A DNA stretch of 64,000 nucleotides from Sphingomonas sp. Leaf21 (GTDB taxonomy: Bacteria; Pseudomonadota; Alphaproteobacteria; Sphingomonadales; Sphingomonadaceae), in the NCBI RefSeq assembly GCF_916858675.1, contig NZ_CAKASM010000006.1, positions 106,804-170,803 of the forward strand. Direction: 5' to 3'. The notes below the pieces were generated by a model. It was not told the DNA's origin. It was given only the letters and a program-made list of their open reading frames with translations, and did no database searches. The number at the start of each line of letters is the position of its first letter. Within the stretch, counting starts at the first letter, position 1. Shown in pieces: positions 54,445 to 63,905 of this stretch. The translations under genes were made by a program, and so were the position numbers.

Positions 54445-55998
54445 ATGGAGCACCCGGACAGCATCCTCATCGTCGATTTCGGCAGCCAGGTCACCCAGCT
54501 CATCGCGCGCCGCGTGCGCGAGGCGGGGGTCTATAGCGAGATCGTCCCCTTCCAATCGGCCGACGACGCGTTCGCGCGGATCAATCCCGCCGCCGTCATC
54601 CTCTCGGGCGGCCCCGCCTCGGTGGTGGACGAGCATAGCCCGCGCATTCCGCAGGCGATCCTCGACAGCGGCCTGCCGATGCTGGGCATCTGCTACGGCC
54701 AGCAGGCACTGACCCAGCAATTGGGCGGCAGGGTCGAGAAGGGCGATAGCGGCGAGTTCGGGGAAGCCTTCATCACCGTGGAGAATGGCTGCACGCTGTT
54801 CGACGGCCTGTGGCAGACCGGTGAGCGGCACCAGGTGTGGATGAGCCATGGCGACAAGGTGACCGCGCTGGCGCCGGGCTTTTCGGTCGTCGCGACCAGC
54901 CCCGGCGCGCCCTATGCGATCATCGCCAACGAGGAACGCCGCATCTACGCGATGCAGTTCCATCCGGAAGTGGTCCACACGCCCGATGGCGCCAGGCTGA
55001 TCGCCAACTTCGTCCGCCATGTCGCGGGGCTCTCGGGCGACTGGACGATGGCCGAGTTCCGCGCCGCCAAGATCGCCGAGATCCGCGAACAGGTCGGCAC
55101 GGGCAAGGTGATCTGTGGCCTGTCCGGCGGGGTCGACTCGTCGGTGGCGGCGCTGCTGATCCACGAGGCGATCGGCGACCAGTTGACCTGCGTTTTCGTC
55201 GATGGCGGCATCCTGCGCCAGGGCGAGGCCGAGCAGGTCGTCAGCCTGTTCCGCGGCCATTACAACATCCCGCTGGTGCATGTGGACGCGCAGGACCTGT
55301 TCATGGACGGGCTGGCGGGCGTCACCGACCCGGAGGCCAAGCGCAAGTTCATCGGCAAGACCTTCATCGACGTGTTCGAGGCCGAGGCGAAGAAGATCGG
55401 CGGGGCCGAGTTCCTGGCGCAGGGCACGCTCTATCCCGACGTGATCGAGAGCGTCAGCTTCACCGGCGGTCCGTCGGTGACGATCAAGAGCCATCACAAT
55501 GTCGGCGGTCTCCCCGAACGCATGAACATGACGCTGGTCGAGCCGCTTCGCGAGCTGTTCAAGGACGAGGTCCGGGTGCTCGGTCGCGAACTGGGGCTGC
55601 CGGACGTGTTCGTCGGTCGTCACCCGTTCCCGGGTCCGGGCCTGGCCATCCGCATCCCCGGCGAGGTGACGCGCGAACGGTGCGACATATTGCGCAAGGC
55701 GGACGCCATCTATCTCGAGGAAATCCGCAAGGCGGGGCTGTACGACGCGATCTGGCAGGCCTTCGCGGTGCTGTTGCCGGTGCGCTCGGTCGGGGTGATG
55801 GGCGATGGCCGGACCTACGACTCGGTGCTGGCGCTGCGCGCGGTGACGTCGGTCGACGGGATGACGGCGCAGGCGTTCGACTTCCCCGGCGATTTCCTGC
55901 CGCGTGTGACGACCCGGATCATCAACGAGGTGAAGGGCATCAACCGCGTCGTCTACGACTATACGAGCAAGCCGCCCGGCACGATCGAGTGGGAATGA
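54445..55998 (+). CDS. guaA: GMP synthase (glutamine-hydrolysing)
   Basis: Converts XMP to GMP. The 517-residue protein has a class I amidotransferase domain with Cys83 (GICYGQQ) and FHPEV, the ATP-pyrophosphatase P-loop LSGGVDSSV, and the dimerisation domain ending in [18 protein letters not shown]. The ATG at 54445 is chosen; the longer frame upstream runs through the repeat. Its last codons are the integration site of the island that follows and they are intact. Confidence 0.98.
   Translation: MEHPDSILIVDFGSQVTQLIARRVREAGVYSEIVPFQSADDAFARINPAAVILSGGPASVVDEHSPRIPQAILDSGLPMLGICYGQQALTQQLGGRVEKGDSGEFGEAFITVENGCTLFDGLWQTGERHQVWMSHGDKVTALAPGFSVVATSPGAPYAIIANEERRIYAMQFHPEVVHTPDGARLIANFVRHVAGLSGDWTMAEFRAAKIAEIREQVGTGKVICGLSGGVDSSVAALLIHEAIGDQLTCVFVDGGILRQGEAEQVVSLFRGHYNIPLVHVDAQDLFMDGLAGVTDPEAKRKFIGKTFIDVFEAEAKKIGGAEFLAQGTLYPDVIESVSFTGGPSVTIKSHHNVGGLPERMNMTLVEPLRELFKDEVRVLGRELGLPDVFVGRHPFPGPGLAIRIPGEVTRERCDILRKADAIYLEEIRKAGLYDAIWQAFAVLLPVRSVGVMGDGRTYDSVLALRAVTSVDGMTAQAFDFPGDFLPRVTTRIINEVKGINRVVYDYTSKPPGTIEWE
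55987..55998 (+). other. Probable att site (island junction) at the 3' end of guaA
   Basis: The sequence GAGTGGGAATGA, the last codons of guaA, is the typical attachment core of guaA-specific islands (established for several ICE and phages). An integrase follows 318 bases later, and composition drops to AT-rich immediately after it. The second copy should lie at the far end of the island outside the window. Confidence 0.6.
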
Positions 55999-56112
55999 TT
56001 CAGGCCTATCCGAAGGTATCCGAAACTACGCCACGATACGATCTAAGCCGTTGAAACAAAATAGTTATATATCGTCGCCTATCGGCATCTATCGCAGGGG
56101 AAGCGAATGGAA

Positions 56113-56272
56113 TGACGGTACGGATGACGGTATAGCCGAATCTTGATCGACCGCTAAAACCATTATACCGTCAGGTTCAAGAGAGCCTTGACGGTATATT
56201 TTTTGGCCATACCGCATTGAAATTAAAGCGATAATTCCTCTTCAGAGAGGGTGATTTTGGCCTGACGGTATA
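56113..56272. repeat. Five TGACGGTATA repeats upstream of the integrase gene
   Basis: Copies at 56113-56122 (TGACGGTACG), 56125-56134, 56189-56198 and 56263-56272 on the plus strand and 56164-56173 on the minus strand (four exact). They lie between guaA and the integrase, where integrase or excisionase arm sites are expected. They fill the otherwise gene-free 318-base gap. Confidence 0.8.
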
Positions 56273-56274
56273 AT
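56269..56274 (+). promoter_or_regulatory. Candidate -10 box of the integrase promoter
   Basis: A perfect TATAAT 43 bases before the integrase ATG that overlaps the last TGACGGTATA repeat. No good -35 box is seen at standard spacing, so confidence is limited. Confidence 0.4.
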
Positions 56275-56316
56275 TCGAGACTCTCCCTTGGAAATCGCCC
56301 ATTTTTGGAGGGAGTT

Positions 56317-57573
56317 ATGCTGACGGATGCCGCTCTTAAAAGCCTGAAACCAAAGGATAAATTGTACAAGGTTGCCGACCGTGACGGTATGTACGCGCTC
56401 GTGCAGCCATCAGGCAAAATCGTGTTCCGCTACGACTATCGCCTGAACGGTCGGCGTGAGACCGTCACGCTCGGACGATACGGCCCAACCGACCTTTCTC
56501 TGGCACGGGCGCGCGAGAAGCTGATCGATGCCAAGCGAGGGATCGGCGAGGGGCGTTCGCCGGCCCATGAGAAGCAGCGCGAGAAGCGTCGCCTGAAGGA
56601 AGCCAAGAGCTTCGGCGAGTTTGGCGAGCGTTGGATGCAGGAGGCGAAGATGGCCGACAGCACCAGAGCCATGCGGCGCGCGATCTTCGAGCGTGACATC
56701 CTCCCGACGTTCCGGAACCGCCTGCTGACGGAGATTGATCCGAACGATCTGCGGGCGATGTGCGCGAAGGTCAAAGAGCGCGGGGCGCCGGCCACCGCGG
56801 TTCATGTCCGTGACATCGTCAAGCTGATCTATGCGTTTGCGATCCTGCACGGCGAGAAGGTCGCCAATCCGGCCGACGAGGTTGGGCCGGCCTCGATCGC
56901 AACCTTCGTCCCCAAGGATCGCTCTCTTTCACCTGCCGAAATCCGGGTGATGCTCGGGCAATTGGAACATGTGCCGACGCTGCCGACGATCCGGCTCGGT
57001 CTGCGCCTCATCCTGCTGACGATGGTCCGCAAGAGCGAACTCCAGGATGCGACATGGGACGAGGTGGATTTCGAGAACGCCGTCTGGTCGATCCCCAAGG
57101 AGCGGATGAAGCGCTCCAAAGCGCACAACGTCTATCTGCCCCAGCAGGCGATCGACATGCTCATCGCCCTAAAGACCTGCGCGGGTAACTCGAAATACCT
57201 GCTCCCCTCGCGCTATGACGCTGATGCCCCGATGTCGCGGGCCACGTTCAACCGGATCACGACCGCTGTCGTGGTGCGCGCGAAAAAGGAGGGCTTGCCG
57301 CTGGAGCCGTTCACGGTTCACGATCTTCGGCGAACCGGCTCGACGCTTCTCAATGAGCTGGGCTTCAACAGCGACTGGATCGAGAAGTGCCTGGCCCATG
57401 AGGATGGTCGTTCGTCGCGCGGTATCTACAACAAAGCCGAGTATGAGCATCAGCGCCGTCATATGATGCAGGAGTGGGCGAACCTCGTCGACGCCTGGGT
57501 CGTCGGTCAGAAATATGCCCCGACGCTTTATCCGCCGTCGATGGACTTGCTGGTGCCGGAACCTACCGTGTGA
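56317..57573 (+). CDS. int: Tyrosine-type site-specific integrase (DUF4102 / P4-like)
   Basis: Recombinase of 418 residues with an N-terminal DUF4102 arm-binding domain (LTDAALKSLKPKDKLYKVADRDG), a core-binding domain (about 100-195) and a catalytic domain with Arg238 (TMVRKSEL), His335 and Arg338 (VHDLRRTG), His361 (LAHEDG) and the nucleophile Tyr371 (RGIYNKAEY). The ATG at 56317 has GGAGGG 5 bases upstream and is preferred to TTG 56305. It presumably recombines at guaA. Its 3' end overlaps the convergent alpA-like gene by 11 bases. Confidence 0.95.
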   Translation: MLTDAALKSLKPKDKLYKVADRDGMYALVQPSGKIVFRYDYRLNGRRETVTLGRYGPTDLSLARAREKLIDAKRGIGEGRSPAHEKQREKRRLKEAKSFGEFGERWMQEAKMADSTRAMRRAIFERDILPTFRNRLLTEIDPNDLRAMCAKVKERGAPATAVHVRDIVKLIYAFAILHGEKVANPADEVGPASIATFVPKDRSLSPAEIRVMLGQLEHVPTLPTIRLGLRLILLTMVRKSELQDATWDEVDFENAVWSIPKERMKRSKAHNVYLPQQAIDMLIALKTCAGNSKYLLPSRYDADAPMSRATFNRITTAVVVRAKKEGLPLEPFTVHDLRRTGSTLLNELGFNSDWIEKCLAHEDGRSSRGIYNKAEYEHQRRHMMQEWANLVDAWVVGQKYAPTLYPPSMDLLVPEPTV

Positions 57574-57814
57574 CCGGTCGGGTCTTCCTCAGATGGACGT
57601 CGGGAGACGGTGCGCGTTTGACGGCTTTTGCATTCGAAGCCTGACGGCGCATCGCCAGCCAGGCTTCGACTTCCGCGAGATCCCATACGACGCAGCGGGA
57701 CGTCAGATAGAACCTCTTTGGAAACTCACCCCGCTGCTCCATGTCGTAGATCGTGGTGTCGGCAAGCGGGACAATCTCGCGAAGTTGGCTTCGGCGGATC
57801 GTTCGCTTGCTCAA
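57563..57814 (-). CDS. AlpA-family regulator / excisionase-like protein
   Basis: An 83-residue protein with the AlpA winged-helix pattern: RRSQLREIVPLADTTIYDMEQRGEFPKRFYL and VVWDLAEVEAWLAMRR. In P4-type elements AlpA activates integrase expression and excision. The start would be TTG 57814 with no clear ribosome site, and the 5' end overlaps the LysR-like frame, so the exact start is uncertain. Confidence 0.8.
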   Translation of the reverse strand: MSKRTIRRSQLREIVPLADTTIYDMEQRGEFPKRFYLTSRCVVWDLAEVEAWLAMRRQASNAKAVKRAPSPDVHLRKTRPVTR

Positions 57815-57816
57815 GG

Positions 57817-58716
57817 CTGGCGGTTGCCGAGTATCTTAACTTCCGCCACGCGGCGAATTCGCTAGGTGTCAGTCAGTCGTGTGTCAGCGCGCGGATCAAG
57901 GCGCTCGAAGAGACGCTGGGCATCCTTCTGTTCGAGCGCCGGCATCGCGGCGTGCGATTGACTGAGGCCGGACAGCGTTTCGTCGCCGAGGTGGCGACCG
58001 GTATCGGCCATATCGATCTGGCCGTGCAAACGGCCGGCGCGATCTCCAGCGGCACGGAAGGCCGACTGGCCATCGGCCTGCATTCCTCGATTGCGGGCGG
58101 CTTCCTCGCCGATCTCCGTCGGCGATATCGCTCGATCTATCCCGCCATCGAGCAGAGTGTCGTCGAGGGCCGGTCGTCGGAAACGATCGCGATGGTCCGC
58201 GACGGCAAACTCGACGTGGCCTTCGTGCTCGGCGCGGTCGATCCGCGTGATTGTCGTGCCCGGCGGCTATGGGAGGAGCCGTTCATGATCGCCTTGCCTA
58301 TGGACCATCTGCTCGCGTCTGGCCAAGCGGTCAGATGGGTGGATATCGCGGCGGAAATCTTCCTCGTCCGTCATGATGGCGCGGGGCCGCAGCTTCAGGA
58401 TCATATCGTTCGCCGCGTCTCCGGGTTGGGACGGGCGGCGCGCGTCCGCCGCTGCGATGTCGGGCGGGACACGTTGATGCACATGGTCGCCATCGGCGAA
58501 GGGGTGACGCTTACGACCGCTGCCGCCAGCCACTTGTCCTTTCCGGGAGTCGTCTTCCGGACGCTCGCCGACGAACCGGAACCGGCCCGGTTCAGCGCGG
58601 TGTGGTCGCCCCACAATCGCAGTCCCGCGCTCAAGAACTTGCTGGACCTCGCCGATGCGATGATCCGATCGGCGCAACCGTCTGAATCCGTATATCCTGA
58701 CTGCCGTATTCCCTGA
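57817..58716 (+). pseudogene. LysR-family regulator without a recognisable start (probably 5'-truncated)
   Basis: From about 57817 the frame reads AVAEYLNFRHAANSLGVSQSCVSARIKALEETLG, the LysR helix-turn-helix, then a full effector-binding domain (about 300 residues in all) to the stop at 58716. The first roughly ten residues of the normal N-terminus are missing. Upstream, the frame is open only through antisense of the AlpA gene and holds no in-frame ATG or GTG close by, the nearest start being TTG 57628. The likely history is recombination that joined the LysR gene to the island. It could still be expressed from an unusual start (CTG or TTG), so 'pseudogene' is provisional. Confidence 0.6.
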
Positions 58717-58742
58717 CAGGCGGTGACGGCCATGACCATGAC

Positions 58743-58770
58743 GAAGCCCCGCTCGGGTGAGCGGGGCTTG
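58743..58770. terminator. Hairpin between LysR-like and DUF736 genes
   Basis: AAGCCCCGCTC/GAGCGGGGCTT stem with loop GGGT. It lies between two convergent genes and can terminate both. An inverted copy of the same sequence is at 59697-59724. Confidence 0.75.
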
Positions 58771-58785
58771 CGGAGCTGTCCGGCC

Positions 58786-59103
58786 TCAGTCGCCTTTGCG
58801 GCGCGACCAGATGAGGTTGTGGCCTTCGCCGTCCTCGCCCTCGATCAGGCTGGCGTAGATCGGTGCGGGGAAACTCGGATCGTCCAGCTTGACGGAGAGA
58901 TAGTCGCGCTGCGTCTCGCGGGCGGTCTTCTTCCAGGCCGCACCGAACTCGGTGGCTCCGGCGAAGATGCGGAAGTCGGGGCCGCGCTCGCTGTCGCCCT
59001 CGGTGGGAACGAACTTGGCCTTGACGTTGAGGGTCAGGGTCTTGACCGCGCCGGTGAAGCCCGCGCCGTTTTCGTTCTTGGTGAAGGTGCCGATGGTCGC
59101 CAT
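58786..59103 (-). CDS. DUF736 family protein
   Basis: A 105-residue protein of the DUF736 family, of unknown function, common on plasmids and integrative elements of alphaproteobacteria. Visible are [37 protein letters not shown] and [18 protein letters not shown], the standard family blocks. The ATG at 59103 is preferred to 59124; AGGAAC lies upstream. Confidence 0.88.
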   Translation of the reverse strand: MATIGTFTKNENGAGFTGAVKTLTLNVKAKFVPTEGDSERGPDFRIFAGATEFGAAWKKTARETQRDYLSVKLDDPSFPAPIYASLIEGEDGEGHNLIWSRRKGD

Positions 59104-59889
59104 GGTCGTGTTCCTTTTTCTCATCTAGCCGCGCCTATCGCGGCCTCGATGATGGTCGTGCGACCGGGGACGATCGGCCCGGCACCCGAAGGGCGGGAAC
59201 GCAGTGGACGGCGGACGGCGACAGCTTTTTTGCTTCGCGATGCAAAGCGCGCTTGCGCGCGGCGGAAAAAAGCTGGCGACGGACGTTGCGGGAAGACGAG
59301 CGAGGCGTAGCCGGTCTTCGGTCAGACCCAATTCATTCGAGGACGCCGTGGGTGCGGTTGGCAGGGAATCAGAAGGAACACGGCCCCCGCGGCGGTCGGC
59401 CTCCGAGCCAGACATCAAAACGGTGGTGAACCTCCGGCCGCGTCAACCTTACCCCTGACCTTCTACGGCAAGGCCCGTCCATCGTCACGGTCGGACGCGG
59501 CCGATCCCCGATCCTCTTTCTTCGCAGCGCCGGCGTTGTCAGGCCCGGAGATGACACCCGCCGCAGCAACGTGACCATGCTCGCCAGCGGACGATCCAAG
59601 ATCCCCAGCGCACTACCCAGCCAGGGATGTCGGTGCGGAGACCGAGAGACCGCTTTCATGGTCGTGCCGCCGTCACCGTGAGCAGACATCTCCTGAAGCC
59701 CCGCTCACCCGAGCGGGGCTTCACCAGCGGGAAGGCCTGCACCCGCCGCTCTTCACGTTAGCGATTGAAGCCGAATGGCGGAAACGCGCCCTTGGCGTGG
59801 TTCCGGCGTAGCCGAAAGCGCGGCCCGCAGGGCAACGCCACGACCTCGACCATCGCCGGGCGCGCTTCCCAACCTCGCATCAATTCGAG
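59104..59889. other. 786-base region without a convincing gene
   Basis: Open frames on both strands here are short and low-complexity (Arg/Pro/Ser-rich) with no family features. The region holds TTTTTTGCTTCGCGATGCAAAG-type inverted segments at about 59225-59275 and a GAAGCCCCGCTC/GAGCGGGGCTTC hairpin at 59697-59724. It may carry remnants or regulatory sequence. Confidence 0.6.
59697..59724. terminator. Hairpin, inverted copy of that at 58743
   Basis: GAAGCCCCGCTC-ACCC-GAGCGGGGCTTC, reverse complement of the 58743-58770 hairpin including the loop. It is not next to a gene end of quality. Confidence 0.7.
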
Positions 59890-60909
59890 TCACTCCGCGA
59901 CGCGGATCACCAGCTTGCCGAAGTTGCGACCTTCCAAAAGGCCGATGAACGCCTCCGGTGCGGCCTCCAGTCCGTCCACGACATCCTCCCTGTATCGGAT
60001 TTGGCCTGCTGCAATCCACGCTGCCATCTGGTTGTAAAAGGCGGGGCGCTGATCGACGAATTCGCGCTGGATGAAGCCGCGAATAAGCAGGCTCCGGCTC
60101 AGGACATCCCGCATGACGCCCGGCAGGCGGTCGGGTCCCGGTTGCACCGCCGCATCATTGTATTGGGCGATCAGTCCGCACACCGGCACACGGGCGAAAT
60201 CGTTCAGCAGCGGGAAGACGGCGTCCCAGACATGGCCGCCGACATTCTCGAAATAGACGTCGATACCTTGCGGGCACGCGGCCTTGAGCCGGGCCTGAAA
60301 GTCGGGCGCACGGTGATCGACCACGGCATCGAAGCCGAGTTCATCGCGAACGAACGCGCACTTGTCCACGCCGCCTGCGATCCCGACCGCGCGAGCGCCC
60401 CTGATTTTCGCAATCTGTCCGACCGCCGAACCCACGGCCCCGCTCGCCGCAGCGACGACGACGGTCTCGCCGGGCTTGGGCTGACCGATCGTGAGTAGGC
60501 CGGCATAGTCGGTGAAGCCGGGCATGCCGAGGACGCCGAGCGCGGTGCTGATCGGGGCGGCTGACGGATCGAGCTTGCGCAGCGTCGAGCCTTCGACGAC
60601 CGCGAAACTCTGCCATCCGGAGTGGGAGAGCACGATATCGCCTTCGGCGAAGTCCGGGTGGCGGGATTGCACGACCCGCCCGACCGTGCCGCCCTCCATG
60701 ACCCCGCCGATCTCGACCGGCGCGGCATAGGATTTCCCGGCGCTCATTCTCCCCCGCATGTAGGGGTCCAGCGAGAGGTAGAGTATCTTCAGCAGAACCT
60801 CCCCTTCGTTCGGATCGGCAAGTGGCGCGCTGTCGATTCTGAAGTTCTCGGGTGTCGGCTTGCCGTCGGGACGGCTTGCAAGGAGTATGCGTCGGTTGTT
60901 CTCAGTCAT
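59890..60909 (-). CDS. Zinc-free MDR-type NADP-dependent oxidoreductase
   Basis: Medium-chain dehydrogenase/reductase of the leukotriene-B4-dehydrogenase / CurA group, 339 residues. ILYLSLDPYMRGRMS is the family N-terminal signature; the nucleotide-binding part is VVAAASGAVGSAVGQIAK (about 150-167) with VGIAGG; FENVGG and GLIAQYN follow. No zinc cysteines are present. It probably reduces alpha,beta-unsaturated carbonyls with NADPH. Possibly the original target of the nearby LysR regulator (inference). ATG 60909. Confidence 0.9.
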   Translation of the reverse strand: MTENNRRILLASRPDGKPTPENFRIDSAPLADPNEGEVLLKILYLSLDPYMRGRMSAGKSYAAPVEIGGVMEGGTVGRVVQSRHPDFAEGDIVLSHSGWQSFAVVEGSTLRKLDPSAAPISTALGVLGMPGFTDYAGLLTIGQPKPGETVVVAAASGAVGSAVGQIAKIRGARAVGIAGGVDKCAFVRDELGFDAVVDHRAPDFQARLKAACPQGIDVYFENVGGHVWDAVFPLLNDFARVPVCGLIAQYNDAAVQPGPDRLPGVMRDVLSRSLLIRGFIQREFVDQRPAFYNQMAAWIAAGQIRYREDVVDGLEAAPEAFIGLLEGRNFGKLVIRVAE

Positions 60910-61059
60910 GCCGTCGTCTCTCTTTAATATCCGAACCTACACCAACTCATGATCAGGATCGATTTAGAAACTAAAACTCATCGAACGCTATCGCTATTTA
61001 TTCTTCGTCAGCCTCAAGAGTGATTATCGTACCCTGATCGTTCGGAAGCGCGGTTTCGC

Positions 61060-61146
61060 TCACGCCTTTGTCCCGTCGATGGGTGCGGCCAATCGCAGTA
61101 GTGCCGATACACCAACGACACTGCCGCCGATGATGCAGAAGATCTG
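61060..61146 (-). pseudogene. Short remnant of a membrane protein C-terminus
   Basis: After a stop at 61150 the frame reads QIFCIIGGSVVGVSALL, then RLAAPIDGTKA and a stop. It looks like the end of a membrane transporter with no start or rest. The source family cannot be named. Confidence 0.3.
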
Positions 61147-61149
61147 ACG

Positions 61150-61476
61150 TCACACCTCTGACGGCACGGCGTCCCCGGTGACGCCGTGGACAAGGGCGTA
61201 GCCGGCAACGGCGGCGGGGGCGGCGAAGACCAGCGCCACGATCAGGCGCAGCACCGGCGAGCGCAACGAGGCGAAGGCGAACACCAGCAGGCCATAGGCC
61301 GCCGCCCCGGCGACGAGGCCGACGAGGCCCGCGCCGATCAGGCCGGAGCCGGTGGCGTAGGCGAAGCGCGCCGCTTCGATGGCGAGCATGAAGGGCAGCG
61401 CATAGACGGCGAGCGTATAGGCCAGGACGCACAGTCCCGCGATCAGCGCCACGCTCATCAACATCACGGCGATCAT
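61150..61476 (-). CDS. Small integral membrane protein of unknown function
   Basis: A 108-residue protein with about four hydrophobic segments (MSVALIAGLCVLAYTLAVYAL, GAGLVGLVAGAAAYGLLVFA, LRLIVALVFAAPAAVAGYAL). GGAGAAC lies before ATG 61476. It is located directly downstream of the ParB-like gene on the same strand. I do not recognise a named family. Confidence 0.7.
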   Translation of the reverse strand: MIAVMLMSVALIAGLCVLAYTLAVYALPFMLAIEAARFAYATGSGLIGAGLVGLVAGAAAYGLLVFAFASLRSPVLRLIVALVFAAPAAVAGYALVHGVTGDAVPSEV

Positions 61477-61620
61477 GACGGTTCTCCATAGCGCCGATGA
61501 CAGTCGAAGTCATCGGACAGTCGAGGTCAGCCGGTCCCGCGGTGAACACCGCGCGACCGGAATTTTGGGCTGTCGGACAGAAGGAAGGCCGGGACCGCTG
61601 ATGCGATCCCGGCCCGGTCC

Positions 61621-63675
61621 TCACTCGGCGGCGATCTGGAAGGCGTCTCCGTCCTGCTGCTGCTGCTCGTCCAGCCACGCGGGCCGCGCCGTCCGCATGA
61701 CGGCGGGAAGCCAGCCGGTTCCGGCCAGAAGCTGCTCGGCAGCCTCCGCCATGTCCGTCTTCTTCAAACCCGCGATCCGCTCCGCCGCCGCGTCGCTGAC
61801 GGCTTCGCGCACGGCGGCGAGGATATGCGCCTTGGTGACGCGACCGAGATAGGTCCGCACCGTGGGCGTCCAGTGCGCCGTCATGTCGAGCGCCACCGCC
61901 GTCGCCAGCTTCTCCGCTGTCGCATGGGCGTGGGGCTTCTTCTCCCAAGGCTGCTTCACCGCATTGACGGTCAACGAGGCGCAATGGGCGAACAGCGCCA
62001 TGACGCTGGCATGGTCCAGACTGGTGATGAAGCTCCACAGGTCGGCCACATCGCGCGGCATGTCCGCCGCCCATCCGGCATGACGATCAGCCAGCGCCTT
62101 GCCCGCCGCCGTGTCCTCGATGCCGTCCGCGTGGGAAGCGAGGGTGCTGCTGGTCGGGCGGATTTCGAGGCAGGCGGCATCCACCCCGCGATAGAAGGTC
62201 TGCGCCGCCAGCGCATGGGTGACGGCGATCAGCGCCATGTCCGGCTGCTCGCCCAGCGCAAGACGAAGGCCCAGCGTCCGGTGCGAGGTCAGATCGCGGA
62301 CGAGAAGGTCCGACAGCGGCTTGCCCGCATCCCCGGCGTCCTCGTCCTCGGCCTCCGACACGGGAGCGGTGTTGCCGCCAGCGTCATGGTCGCCATCCTC
62401 GATGACCTCGCCATCGCCGTTGACGCGAACGCCGTCCACCACGCTGCCGCCGTCACCGTCCGCAACGCCTTCGGGTTCCGGATTCTCGTCCTCGGCCCGG
62501 ACGAAACCGCGCTCGATGCGGGCTTCCCCGTCATGGGAGAGGATGACGAACACACCGCCGCGCGCGATCTCATCGGCGTCATAGGCATGACGCAGAGCGT
62601 CGAGGCGCTCGATCTCGGCCTCCAACTCTCCGAACCGCTGATCCACGTCATCGGGCAGTTCCTCGGCACTGTCATACTGCTCGGTCAGCGCGTCGTATTC
62701 GCCCTGCGCGGCGGCATAGGCGGCCTCGTCTTCTTCCGACAGCGTCACCGGATGCGGATAGGTGCGGCGCAGCCCGTTGCCATGCGGATAGTCGATATGG
62801 GCAGCGGCCCATTTCCAGCCTTCCTCAGCCTTCACGCTTTCCGCGATCCCCTCCAGCTTCTCGATGACCAGCCGGTCCAGCAGGGCGGCATCTTCATAGA
62901 AGCCGCCGCGATCCTCGGTGAACAGGTCTCGCAGGATCACGCCGCCCGCTTCGGTGTAGGCCTCCGCGCCGACGAACACCGCCCGGCGATCCGTCGCCGC
63001 GATGTGCATCCGGGTCAGGTCGCGGCGAATGGTCGAGGGGTCCTTGTTCCATGACAGGTTCTCGTAGACCTGCTCCTGCCGGGTCGGATCGTCCACGATG
63101 GCGAAGGCCATCAACTGCTCCAAGGTCAGTCCGCCATCGCGGTAGATCTGCATCAGCTTGGGGCTGACAGCACCCAGACGCATCCGCTGGCGCACGACAT
63201 GGGCGGTCACGCCGAACCGGGCGGCGATTTCCTCCGCACCCCAGCCGCGCGTTTCGGCAAGCTCGCGGAAGCGCTCGAACTGGTCGGCGGGCGAAAGGTC
63301 TTCACGGGTGACGTTCTCGTCCAGACTGATTTCGCTGGCGTCGTTCACGGTGTCGATGACGCAGCGGATGGGTTCGGTCTTCTTGATCTGCTTGCGCTTC
63401 ACGCGCAGCAACTGCGCCAGCCTACGGCCTTCACCGATGCTGACGAGATAGAAGCCGGTCGCGGCGCCCTCGGCGTCAACCTCCGGCTCCACCACAAGGT
63501 TTTGCAGGATGCCTTTGGCGTGGATGCTCGCTGCCTTCGCCTCGATCGACGCCTCGCTGTGCGGTGTCTTGCGGGCGTTGTTCGGATGCTTCTTGAGCTT
63601 GTTCAGCGGGATGAACATCTCCGCGCCGGTTACGGTAGCAGGGGTGGCGGTCGTTTCATTGGCAATGGTCGTCAT
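61621..63675 (-). CDS. Large ParB/RepB-like DNA-binding protein of the island
   Basis: A 684-residue protein with an N-terminal ParB/sulfiredoxin domain (about 18-110: FIPLNKLKKHPNNARKT, VSIGEGRRLAQL) and a helix-turn-helix (RGWGAEEIAARFGVTAHVVRQRM). A long acidic central part follows (DEDAGDAGK, EPEGVADGDGG) and a C-terminal region unlike chromosomal ParB. AGGAGA before ATG 63675 fixes the start against longer frames. No ParA is next to it. Such proteins are typical of alphaproteobacterial plasmids and ICE; the role may be partition or regulation. Confidence 0.9.
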   Translation of the reverse strand: MTTIANETTATPATVTGAEMFIPLNKLKKHPNNARKTPHSEASIEAKAASIHAKGILQNLVVEPEVDAEGAATGFYLVSIGEGRRLAQLLRVKRKQIKKTEPIRCVIDTVNDASEISLDENVTREDLSPADQFERFRELAETRGWGAEEIAARFGVTAHVVRQRMRLGAVSPKLMQIYRDGGLTLEQLMAFAIVDDPTRQEQVYENLSWNKDPSTIRRDLTRMHIAATDRRAVFVGAEAYTEAGGVILRDLFTEDRGGFYEDAALLDRLVIEKLEGIAESVKAEEGWKWAAAHIDYPHGNGLRRTYPHPVTLSEEDEAAYAAAQGEYDALTEQYDSAEELPDDVDQRFGELEAEIERLDALRHAYDADEIARGGVFVILSHDGEARIERGFVRAEDENPEPEGVADGDGGSVVDGVRVNGDGEVIEDGDHDAGGNTAPVSEAEDEDAGDAGKPLSDLLVRDLTSHRTLGLRLALGEQPDMALIAVTHALAAQTFYRGVDAACLEIRPTSSTLASHADGIEDTAAGKALADRHAGWAADMPRDVADLWSFITSLDHASVMALFAHCASLTVNAVKQPWEKKPHAHATAEKLATAVALDMTAHWTPTVRTYLGRVTKAHILAAVREAVSDAAAERIAGLKKTDMAEAAEQLLAGTGWLPAVMRTARPAWLDEQQQQDGDAFQIAAE

Positions 63676-63905
63676 GGTCTTTCTCCTATGGGCTTGGGTT
63701 TCGCGCAGCGAAGCGCCGCGCTGAAACCCTGCCCGTCGGCGAGACCGGGGGGTGCAAGGGCCAGGGCGGCCGGGGTGGAGGGGCATCACCCGGCCTGCAC
63801 AAGCAGATGTCCGTCATGACGGATATGCTGAACATCACATCCGCGCGGAAGGTCGGGGAGACCGCCCCGGCCGGCGCCGGCTTGCTGGCGCTTCACCCTT
63901 GACCG
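63676..63905. other. Gap between the ParB-like gene and the IS end
   Basis: No gene seen. It contains the ParB-like gene's promoter region (ribosome site AGGAGA at about 63680-63690) and a short run CATGACGGATATG near 63814. Confidence 0.4.

Noticed and set aside
59369..59689. Possible small gene on the minus strand
   Set aside because: Sequence is Arg/Pro-rich without domain pattern, ribosome site or conservation clues.
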